This document shows, piece by piece, positions 13,435 through 20,699 of a DNA stretch of 21,913 bases (its first letter is position 1; every line of letters starts with the position of its first letter). Source of the stretch: an uncultured Oscillospiraceae bacterium (GTDB taxonomy: Bacteria > Bacillota > Clostridia > Oscillospirales > Oscillospiraceae). The stretch spans positions 1-21,913 of the forward strand of contig CAUBIP010000022.1 in assembly GCA_958436045.1 (NCBI GenBank). Direction: 5' to 3'. The position numbers and the translations under genes were made by a program. Under the pieces are notes generated by a model. That model was not told the DNA's origin. It made no database searches and saw only the letters and a list, made by a program, of their open reading frames with translations.

Positions 13435-14313
13435 ATGATTACATTTGTTCAGACTTTGATCAGCGGCCTCAGCCTGGGCAGTATCTATGCTCTGATCGCC
13501 TTAGGGTATACCATGGTCTATGGTATTGCCAAAATGCTGAACTTCGCCCACGGCGATATTATTATGGTGGGCGCATATGCGGTGATTGTGGCGGTGATGC
13601 AGCTGAGCCTGCCGCCGGTGATCGCGATTTTGATTTCGATTATAGTATGTGCAGTCCTGGGCGTCGTGATTGAACGCCTGGCTTATAAGCCGCTGCGTCA
13701 GGCCCAGCCTTTGACGGTTTTGATCACCGCCATCGGCGTCAGCTATCTGCTGCAGAATGTGGCGCTGCTGATTTTCGGCTCCGAGCAGAAGGCATTTCCG
13801 ACGATCCTGAAGCTTCCGGCCATCAAGCTGGGGCAGGTCACGATCGACGGCATTACCCTGGTAACTCTGGGTGTCACGGCGATCATCATGATCGCGCTGA
13901 CCCTGTTTATCAATAAGACAAAGCTTGGCAAAGCGATGCGCGCCGTCTCGGAGGACAAAGAGGCGGCCGGGCTGATGGGCATCAGCACAAACCGGACCAT
14001 CACCATCACCTTTGCCATCGGCTCCGCGCTGGCGGCGGTCGCGAGCATTTTCTACGGTGCGACTTACGTCTACATCAAGCCGACCACTGGCGCAATGCCT
14101 GGTATCAAGGCCTTCACGGCAGCTGTCTTCGGCGGCATCGGCTCCATCCCCGGGGCGATGCTGGGCGGCGTTTTGCTGGGCCTGATCGAGCAATTCTCCA
14201 AAACTTATATTTCCACACTTTGGGCGGACGCCATCGTCTTCGGCGTGCTGGTCCTGGTGCTGGTGGTCAAGCCCACTGGCCTGTTGGGCAAGCAGATGAG
14301 TGAGAAGGTGTAA
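13435..14313 (+). CDS. livH: Branched-chain amino acid-type ABC permease LivH
   Basis: A 292-residue inner-membrane permease, one half of the translocation channel. It has eight or so hydrophobic helices and the LivH hallmarks SGLSLGSIYALIALGYTMVY at the N-terminus, NFAHGDIIMVGAYA at about 35-48, and the cytoplasmic loop GKAMRAVSEDKEAAGLMGI, which contacts the ATPases. The end region, GGIGSIPGAMLGGVLLGLIE, is typical. The start at 13435 has GAAGGG about 10 nt upstream. The frame is open upstream to 13303, but that stretch is hairpin DNA and not family-like. livM follows after 3 nt. Confidence 0.95.
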   Translation: MITFVQTLISGLSLGSIYALIALGYTMVYGIAKMLNFAHGDIIMVGAYAVIVAVMQLSLPPVIAILISIIVCAVLGVVIERLAYKPLRQAQPLTVLITAIGVSYLLQNVALLIFGSEQKAFPTILKLPAIKLGQVTIDGITLVTLGVTAIIMIALTLFINKTKLGKAMRAVSEDKEAAGLMGISTNRTITITFAIGSALAAVASIFYGATYVYIKPTTGAMPGIKAFTAAVFGGIGSIPGAMLGGVLLGLIEQFSKTYISTLWADAIVFGVLVLVLVVKPTGLLGKQMSEKV

Positions 14314-14316
14314 AGT

Positions 14317-15336
14317 ATGAAGATCGAACATAAGAAAAAGCTTTTCACCAAAAATACCGTCACGGTTTTGGCGGTCGTCATTCTCTACATCATCGTCTCC
14401 TACCTGACCTATTCCGGAGGCGCCAGCCGTCAGCTTTCCAATATGCTGATCCCGATCTCCACCTATATCGTCCTGGCTGTCTCCCTGAACCTGGTCGTCG
14501 GTCTGTTGGGCGAATTGTCCCTGGGGCATGCTGGGTTTATGTCCGTCGGCCTGTTCAGCGGCTGCCTGGTTTCCATTGCCCTGGCGGACGCGCTGCCCAT
14601 CGGCGTGCGGCTGCCGCTGGCAATGATCGTCGGCGGTCTGGTCGCGGCGGTCTTCGGCTTGCTCATCGGCCTGCCGGCGCTGCGCCTCAAGGGCGACTAT
14701 CTGGCCATCGTGACCCTGGCCTGCGGTGAGATCATTAAAAATATCATCACGAACCTGGATATCACCGGCGGCGCGCTGGGCCTGAGCATGTCCGCAGTCT
14801 ACGCAAAGCCGCGGGTCCTGCTGCCCTTTGCGGCGGTCCTGGTGCTGCTGACCATCATTGTGATGATGAACCTAAAGAAGTCCAAATACGGGCGAGCCAT
14901 TATGGCCATCCGGGATAACCGGATCGCGGCGGAGTCCACGGGCATCAATGTCACGTACTTCAAGCTGGCCGTGTTTATCATCGCAGCGTTCTTCGCTGGT
15001 GCGGCCGGCGTCGTCTACGGGCACAGCTTCGCCAATGTCAAGGCGGCGTCCTTTGACTATAATATGTCCATCGAGATCCTCGTCATCGTCGTGCTGGGCG
15101 GTATGGGCTCAGTCCGCGGCTCGATCATCGCGGCCATCGTCCTGCAGGTCCTGCCGGAGCTGCTGCGCGATTTCTCGGACTATCGGATGCTGCTGTATTC
15201 AATCGTCCTTATCGTCATTATGCTGATGAGCGCCTCGCCCAAGTTTGCGGAGTTTAAGAGCCGCCTGTCCCTGAAGAAGCTGTTTCATGCAGGGCGGCAA
15301 AAAAAGGAAGAGCAGGAGGTAACGAGTCATGAGTAA
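14317..15336 (+). CDS. livM: Branched-chain amino acid-type ABC permease LivM
   Basis: A 339-residue inner-membrane permease that pairs with LivH. After a short basic N-terminus (KIEHKKKLF) it has about eight to ten helices. It shows the family motifs LVVGLLGELSLGHAGFMSVG, LPALRLKGDYLAIVTLACGE and the coupling loop SKYGRAIMAIRDNRIAAESTGI, followed by VLGGMGSVRGSIIAA near the end. The tail is basic and charged (KKLFHAGRQKKEEQE). GAAGG precedes the ATG, and the gene overlaps livG by 8 nt, so the two are probably translationally coupled. Confidence 0.95.
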   Translation: MKIEHKKKLFTKNTVTVLAVVILYIIVSYLTYSGGASRQLSNMLIPISTYIVLAVSLNLVVGLLGELSLGHAGFMSVGLFSGCLVSIALADALPIGVRLPLAMIVGGLVAAVFGLLIGLPALRLKGDYLAIVTLACGEIIKNIITNLDITGGALGLSMSAVYAKPRVLLPFAAVLVLLTIIVMMNLKKSKYGRAIMAIRDNRIAAESTGINVTYFKLAVFIIAAFFAGAAGVVYGHSFANVKAASFDYNMSIEILVIVVLGGMGSVRGSIIAAIVLQVLPELLRDFSDYRMLLYSIVLIVIMLMSASPKFAEFKSRLSLKKLFHAGRQKKEEQEVTSHE

Positions 15337-16174
15337 ATTCGGCCCCTCCCGGTTGGTTCCCTATCCCAGTAGATCCGTAGTGCCGGAGCGGGATGTCAAC
15401 GACGTTCCGGTGCTGGAGACGCACCATCTGGGCATCGACTTCGGCGGCCTGACGGCGGTGGATGATTTCTCCCTGATCGTCGGCAAGACTGAGATCGCCG
15501 GTCTGATCGGCCCCAATGGTGCCGGGAAGACGACGGTATTCAATTTGTTGACCAATGTCTATAAGCCCACCCGCGGCAGCATCATGATCGACGGCTTCTC
15601 CTCGGCGGGGAAGAGCACCTATCAGGTCAACCGCATGGGCATTGCCCGGACCTTCCAGAACATCCGGCTGTTTTCCAATATGTCGGTGCTGGATAATGTC
15701 AAGGTCGGTATGCACAACGCCACCCACGAGAGCTTGGCCGCTTCCCTGACCCACGGCCTCGGCTATCGCAAGGCAGAGCGCCTGGCGGCGGAGAAGTCCA
15801 TGGAGCTGCTGGACTTCTTTCATCTGACGGAGCACGCCAAGGAGCAGGCCGGCAGCCTGCCCTACGGTGCCCAGCGCCGCCTGGAGATCGTCCGCGCCCT
15901 GGCCACCGAGCCAAAGATCCTGCTGCTGGATGAACCGGCGGCCGGTATGAACCCCTCGGAGACGGCGGAGCTGATGGAAAACATCCGCCGCATCCGCGAT
16001 ACCTTTGAGATCGCCATCATGCTCATCGAACACGATATGAGCCTGGTCATGGGCATCTGCGAGGGCATCTGCGTCTTGGACTACGGCAAGATCATCGCCA
16101 AAGGCTCCCCGGACGAGATCCGGGCCAATCCCAAGGTCATCGAGGCCTATCTGGGCAAGAAGGGGGAGAAGTGA
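15329..16174 (+). CDS. livG: ABC transporter ATPase LivG, with N-terminal extension
   Basis: A 281-residue cytosolic ATPase that forms the motor with LivF. Walker A is GPNGAGKT (61-68) and the Q-loop is TFQN with Gln110. The signature is LPYGAQRR (177-184), the LivG variant of LSGGQ. Walker B is ILLLDEP (197-203) and the switch histidine is in IEHD (about 235). Most LivG proteins begin just before the LGIDFGGLTAV segment. Here about 27 extra residues precede it, rich in Pro, Arg and Ser. The ATG at 15329 has a strong AGGAGG upstream, and no later start has one, so the extension looks real. It lies in the middle of the liv operon. Confidence 0.95.
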   Translation: MSKFGPSRLVPYPSRSVVPERDVNDVPVLETHHLGIDFGGLTAVDDFSLIVGKTEIAGLIGPNGAGKTTVFNLLTNVYKPTRGSIMIDGFSSAGKSTYQVNRMGIARTFQNIRLFSNMSVLDNVKVGMHNATHESLAASLTHGLGYRKAERLAAEKSMELLDFFHLTEHAKEQAGSLPYGAQRRLEIVRALATEPKILLLDEPAAGMNPSETAELMENIRRIRDTFEIAIMLIEHDMSLVMGICEGICVLDYGKIIAKGSPDEIRANPKVIEAYLGKKGEK

Positions 16175-16177
16175 TTT

Positions 16178-16876
16178 ATGCTGAAAGCGGAAAACTTAAA
16201 TGTATACTACGGCAAGATCCACGCCCTGAAGGACGTCTCCTTTGAAGTCAACGACGGAGAGATCATCGCCCTCATCGGGGCCAACGGCGCAGGCAAATCA
16301 ACTACATTGAAGACCCTCTCCGGCATCCTGCATTCCCGGGGCGGCAAGATCACCTTCTGCGACGAGAATATCACCCACGTCGAGTCCTATAAGCTCCTGG
16401 CCAAGGGCCTGGCCCATGTGCCGGAGGGCCGCCGGATCTTCCTGCAGATGACGGTGCAGGAGAATCTGGAAATGGGCGCTTATATCTGCAAGAAATTCTC
16501 CCGGGCAGATCTGGAGGACGCGTTCAACCGCTTCCCCCGGCTGCTGGAGCGCCGCAACCAGATCGCCGGGACCCTTTCCGGCGGCGAGCAGCAGATGCTG
16601 GCCATGAGCCGTGCGCTGATGAGCCACCCGAAGCTGCTGATGCTGGACGAGCCCTCCATGGGCCTGGCCCCGATCCTGGTGCAGCAGATCTTTGATATCA
16701 TTACCGAGCTCCACAAGGCGGGGACGACGATTCTCCTGGTCGAGCAGAACGCCGAGATGGCCCTGCAGATCGCGGACCGGGCCTATGTCCTGGAGTCCGG
16801 CCGGATCACCCTCAGCGGGACAGGCGAGGGGCTGATGCGGAGCGATTCCATCAAAAAAGCATACCTGGGCGGCTGA
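16178..16876 (+). CDS. livF: ABC transporter ATPase LivF
   Basis: A 232-residue cytosolic ATPase, the partner of LivG. Walker A is GANGAGKST (34-42). The family-specific VPEGRRIF lies at 81-88, the signature LSGGEQQ at 133-139 and Walker B LLMLDEP at 153-159. As usual in LivF, the switch histidine position reads VEQN. Length is standard. The gene begins 3 nt after livG behind GGGGGAG and ends the operon at a strong terminator. With livJ, livH, livM and livG it completes a five-component importer. Confidence 0.96.
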   Translation: MLKAENLNVYYGKIHALKDVSFEVNDGEIIALIGANGAGKSTTLKTLSGILHSRGGKITFCDENITHVESYKLLAKGLAHVPEGRRIFLQMTVQENLEMGAYICKKFSRADLEDAFNRFPRLLERRNQIAGTLSGGEQQMLAMSRALMSHPKLLMLDEPSMGLAPILVQQIFDIITELHKAGTTILLVEQNAEMALQIADRAYVLESGRITLSGTGEGLMRSDSIKKAYLGG

Positions 16877-16896
16877 CCACGGGTCGGCCCCCAGAC

Positions 16897-16950
16897 AAAA
16901 CACCGCAGCCAAGTCCCCGCGCCTTTTTGGGGGCCTGGCTGCGATGTTTT
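16897..16950. terminator. Bidirectional terminator after livF
   Basis: CGCAGCCA (16904-16911) pairs with TGGCTGCG (16936-16943), flanked by AAAACA on the left and TGTTTT on the right. An inner CCCC/GGGG stem sits at the top. It ends the liv operon and can also end the minus-strand gene at 16977-17495. Confidence 0.85.
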
Positions 16951-16976
16951 ACGTTATTTTGGCGTGCCCGAAAGGA

Positions 16977-17495
16977 TCAAACGCTTGTAAGGACTTTTTG
17001 ACCGGGCTGCCGGGCGGTCTGGGCGGGCTGGTGCTGCAGGCAGGCCAGGTATTCCGCCACACAGTAGGGGCTTTGCAGATCCTGCCGGTCCAAGCCCCGG
17101 CGGACGTATAATTCATCCCAGAGCAGGCTGCTGCCCTCGACGCAGAAAAAGCCGGAGAGCAGCTCGATGCCGACGAAGATCGGCCGCCCCTGGAAGGGCG
17201 CTTCCTGCTGGCGGTAAAGCGCCGCCCCGGCGCCGGTGTCCCGGACCCAATAGGCCACCGGCTGCGGCGGTACGCCCGGAGGGAGCTTGCTGGCCCAGGG
17301 GGCGTTGTGGGCGACGTTTTCCGTGACGATCCGCAGTGCGCTGGGATCTGTCAGAGGCGCGAGGGGATAGGCATGGCGCAGATATCGGTCCAAGGCCGGG
17401 CCGCTGATACGGTTGGGCCGCAGGCGGTCCCGGTGGGCGGCCCAGGCGCTGCGCCAGGTTTGATAAAGCGCGGGGGTGAGTTCCTGGGTTAGCAT
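16977..17495 (-). CDS. Hypothetical protein, 172 residues
   Basis: I do not recognise the family. There is no signal peptide or membrane helix. The protein is rich in Pro, Arg and Gln, with several Trp and Tyr (TWRSAW, APWASK, AYWVRDTG). The best-ordered stretch looks globular and runs from about 81 to 135: AYWVRDTGAGAALY, then PIFVGIELLSGFFCVEGSSL and WDELYVRRGLD. The last 20 residues are low-complexity Gln/Pro. GGGAG lies about 9 nt before the ATG. A possible -10 box TACAAT sits at 17551-17556 without a good -35 partner. It is divergent from the activase genes and convergent with livF. Coding is supported by the ribosome-binding site and sensible codon use; function is open. Confidence 0.7.
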   Translation of the reverse strand: MLTQELTPALYQTWRSAWAAHRDRLRPNRISGPALDRYLRHAYPLAPLTDPSALRIVTENVAHNAPWASKLPPGVPPQPVAYWVRDTGAGAALYRQQEAPFQGRPIFVGIELLSGFFCVEGSSLLWDELYVRRGLDRQDLQSPYCVAEYLACLQHQPAQTARQPGQKVLTSV

Positions 17496-17653
17496 AGGCG
17501 ATCTCCCTGTTGCTTGTTCTTGCGTGCCGCGATCCTGCGGGCGCGGTTTTATTGTATGCCACGCGGCGCGCGAAAAAAAGAAAATCGCGTCGGCAAGCGA
17601 TGGGTGTTAAGGAAACGCTAAGAAAGAAAATGTTTAAAAAAAGTTAATGAAAA

Positions 17654-17681
17654 TTGACAAATAGCGTGTATAGTATGTAAT
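17654..17681 (+). promoter_or_regulatory. Probable promoter of the activase genes
   Basis: TTGACA (17654-17659) is followed after 16 nt by TGTAAT (17676-17681) in an A/T-rich patch; TATAGT at 17669-17674 is an alternative -10. The leader to the start at 17763 is about 75 nt. The rest of the divergent gap 17496-17762 holds no gene I can support. Confidence 0.5.
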
Positions 17682-17762
17682 TGTGAGGGGGTCAGTTCAA
17701 AAAACGCGGCGCTCCTGCCTGCTTTTGTATGCAGAAAAAGACGAATGAACCGAGGTTATGGC

Positions 17763-20696
17763 ATGCTTCCTGTGAATACACAAAACGCCCTGGGCATTGA
17801 TATCGGCTCGACGACGGCGAAGATCGTCCTGGTCCGGTCAGGCCAGATCGTTTATGAAAAATATGAGCGGCATCTGTCCCGCGTGCGGGAGAAGACGCTG
17901 GAGCTGATCGAGGAAATCCGCCCTCTGCTGGAGGCCGCGCCGTTTACCGTTGCCCTGTCCGGCTCGGCCGGGCTCGGCGTCGCGGAGGCGGCGGGGATCC
18001 CCTTTGTGCAGGAGGTCTATGCCACCGGGGAGGTCGTCCGCTGTCTGGAGCCGGATACCAGCACTGTCATTGAGCTGGGCGGCGAGGATGCTAAGGTCAT
18101 CTTCTTCACCGGCGGCGTCGATGAGCGGATGAACGGCTCCTGCGCCGGTGGGACTGGCGCGTTTATCGACCAGATGGCGGTGCTGCTGAATATGACGGTG
18201 GCGGAGATGGACGCGGCCAGCCTGCAGGCGGAGAAGCTCTATCCCATCGCCTCCCGCTGCGGCGTCTTTGCCAAGACGGATATCCAGCCGCTGCTGAACC
18301 AGGGCGCCCGGAAGGCGGATGTGGCGGCCAGCATTTACCAGGCCGTCGTCAACCAGACCATCGCGGGCCTGGCCCAGGGGCGGAAGATCGCGGGCAAGGT
18401 GTTGTTTTTGGGCGGACCGCTGTATTACTGCAAGGGCCTGCGGACCCGCTTCCGCGAAACGCTGGGCCTGGATGATGAGACGGCAGTGTTCCCGGCGTAC
18501 GGCCGCTTTGCCGTGGCCCTGGGCGCGGCGATGTACTCGGCGACGGTCGGGCAGGCGCCTGTGACCTTTGAGGTGCTGGTCCGGCGGCTGCGGGAGTGCA
18601 AAATGGTCTTCGGCCGCGACCGGCTTAAGCCGCTGTTTGCAGGCCCGGATGAATACGATGCTTTTTGCCAGCGCCACGCCCGGGCGACCGTTCCCGAGGC
18701 GGATCTTGCGACCTACGCCGGCCCCGCCTGGCTGGGCATCGACTGCGGCAGCACGACGACCAAGCTGGCGCTGATCTCCCAGGACCGGGCGCTGCTGTAT
18801 ACGTATTATAGCTCCAACCAGGGCAACCCCGTCCAGCTCGTCAAGGCGCAGCTGGAGGAGATCTACCGCCGCTGCGGCGACCGGATCACGATCTGCGGCT
18901 GCGCCTGCACCGGCTACGGAGAGGAGCTGATCCAGAACGCATTCCACGCCGACCTGGGCGTCGTCGAGACCATCGCCCACTATACGGCGGCAAAATTCTT
19001 CCAGCCGGATGTGGATTTTATTCTGGATATTGGCGGGCAGGATATCAAGTGCTTTAAAATTCGCAACGGCGCCATCGACTCCATTATGCTCAACGAGGCC
19101 TGCTCCTCTGGCTGCGGCTCGTTTATCGAGACCTTTGCCCGGGCCATGGGTTACCCTGTGGCGGAATTTGCCCAGAAGGGGCTGCAGTCCAAAGCGCCGG
19201 TGAATCTGGGCTCCCGGTGCACCGTCTTTATGAATTCCTCCGTTAAGCAGTCCCAGCGGGACGGCGCGACGGTGGAGGATATTTCCGCCGGGCTCTCCAT
19301 CAGCGTCGTCAAAAATGCAATCTATAAGGTCATCCGGGCCAATTCGCCCCAGGAGCTGGGGCAGCATATCGTCGTCCAGGGGGGCACGTTCCTCAATGAC
19401 GCCGTTCTTCGGGCCTTTGAGCAGGAACTGGGGGCGTCGGTCATCCGCCCGGCCATTGCAGGGCTCATGGGGGCCTACGGCGCGGCGCTCTGTGCCATGC
19501 GGCTGGAACGCTCCGGCCTGCTGGGCTCGGCAGAGCTGAAAGAATTTGTCCATACGGCAAAATCTGCCATCTGTCAGGGCTGCGCGAATCACTGCCACCT
19601 GACGATCAACCAATTCTCCGGCGGCCGCCGGTTTATCTCCGGCAATCAGTGCCAGAAGGCCCTGGGCATCCGGGGCGGGGAGGAGCTGCCGAATCTCTAC
19701 GCCTGGAAGCGGGACTATTTTACCACGCTGCAGCCCCAGCCCGGTAAGCGGGGCAGGCTGGGCCTGCCGCTGGCTCTTGGCATGTACGAGCTGGCTCCGC
19801 TGTGGCACGCGCTGTTTACGAGCCTGGGCTATGAGGTCGTCTTCTCCGGGCTCTCCAGCCGGAAGCTTTATGAGAAGGGGCAATTCTCCATCCCGTCAGA
19901 CACGGCGTGCTACCCGGCAAAGATCATGCACGGGCACATCGAGACGCTGCTGGAGGCAGGGATTACGAAAATCTTCTACCCCAGCCTGACCTATAATGTG
20001 GATGAAAAGGCCAGCGTAAACCATTATAACTGCCCCATTGTCGCCTATTATGCGGAGCTGCTGCAGGGCAATATGGAGCACCTGCAGCAGGCGGATTTCT
20101 GGTACCCCTACTTGAATATCAACAGCAAGGCCGCGCTGCGGCGGACGCTGTATGCCGCGCTGCATCAGCACGATGCGACAATCACCCGGGGCGAGATCGC
20201 CCGGGCGGTGGACGCCGGGTTTGCCGCGTATGCCGATTACACAGCCCAGGTGCGGGCCCAGGGCGAGCAGGCGCTGGCCTATGCCCGAGCGCACGGCAAG
20301 CGGATCATGGTCCTGGCAGGCAGACCCTATCACATCGACCCGGAGATTTGCCACGGCATTGATAAGCTGGCGGTGAGCCTGGGGTTCGTCGTTGTCAGTG
20401 AGGACAGCATCTGCCACCTGGCACAGCCGCAGCAGACGGCGGTGCTGAACCAGTGGACGTTCCACGCCCGACTCTACCGGGCGGCCCGCTACGCAGCCGC
20501 ACATCCGGACACGGAGCTGGTGCAGTTGGTCTCCTTCGGCTGCGGCGTTGATGCCATTACTACAGACGAGGTGCGCAGTATACTGGAGCCGGCGGGAAAA
20601 TACTATACACAGATCAAAATTGACGAGATCACGAATCTCGGCGCCGTGAAGATCCGACTGCGCAGTCTGATCGGCGCATTGGAGGAGAGAGCATAG
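17763..20696 (+). CDS. Tandem acyl-CoA dehydratase activase with DUF2229-type domain
   Basis: A 977-residue cytosolic protein with two copies of the BcrAD/BadFG/HgdC ATPase (ASKHA fold). Domain 1 (about 8-265) has GIDIGSTTAK and cluster cysteines Cys127 (GSCAGGTGAF) and Cys166 (ASRCGVFAKTD). Domain 2 (about 322-580) has GIDCGSTTTK, EACSSGCGSF (Cys447, Cys451) and GSRCTVFMNSS (Cys486). A third region resembles COG3580/DUF2229 and opens with a Cys cluster, CxxCxxxC at 604-611, and Cys630. Known HgdC homodimers hold one [4Fe-4S] between subunits and use ATP to push an electron into 2-hydroxyacyl-CoA dehydratase; here two domains share one chain. The start at 17763 has GAGG 7 nt upstream; ATG 17745 adds six residues without a good site. 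The next gene follows after 3 nt. Exact target unknown. Confidence 0.9.
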   Translation: MLPVNTQNALGIDIGSTTAKIVLVRSGQIVYEKYERHLSRVREKTLELIEEIRPLLEAAPFTVALSGSAGLGVAEAAGIPFVQEVYATGEVVRCLEPDTSTVIELGGEDAKVIFFTGGVDERMNGSCAGGTGAFIDQMAVLLNMTVAEMDAASLQAEKLYPIASRCGVFAKTDIQPLLNQGARKADVAASIYQAVVNQTIAGLAQGRKIAGKVLFLGGPLYYCKGLRTRFRETLGLDDETAVFPAYGRFAVALGAAMYSATVGQAPVTFEVLVRRLRECKMVFGRDRLKPLFAGPDEYDAFCQRHARATVPEADLATYAGPAWLGIDCGSTTTKLALISQDRALLYTYYSSNQGNPVQLVKAQLEEIYRRCGDRITICGCACTGYGEELIQNAFHADLGVVETIAHYTAAKFFQPDVDFILDIGGQDIKCFKIRNGAIDSIMLNEACSSGCGSFIETFARAMGYPVAEFAQKGLQSKAPVNLGSRCTVFMNSSVKQSQRDGATVEDISAGLSISVVKNAIYKVIRANSPQELGQHIVVQGGTFLNDAVLRAFEQELGASVIRPAIAGLMGAYGAALCAMRLERSGLLGSAELKEFVHTAKSAICQGCANHCHLTINQFSGGRRFISGNQCQKALGIRGGEELPNLYAWKRDYFTTLQPQPGKRGRLGLPLALGMYELAPLWHALFTSLGYEVVFSGLSSRKLYEKGQFSIPSDTACYPAKIMHGHIETLLEAGITKIFYPSLTYNVDEKASVNHYNCPIVAYYAELLQGNMEHLQQADFWYPYLNINSKAALRRTLYAALHQHDATITRGEIARAVDAGFAAYADYTAQVRAQGEQALAYARAHGKRIMVLAGRPYHIDPEICHGIDKLAVSLGFVVVSEDSICHLAQPQQTAVLNQWTFHARLYRAARYAAAHPDTELVQLVSFGCGVDAITTDEVRSILEPAGKYYTQIKIDEITNLGAVKIRLRSLIGALEERA

Positions 20697-20699
20697 CGC

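Noticed and set aside
17838..19883. Very long antisense open frame inside the activase gene; similar long antisense frames oppose livJ, hppA and the pdaA-like gene
   Set aside because: High GC at third codon positions leaves the opposite strand free of stops. The translations show no family motifs and the sense strand carries clear domains.
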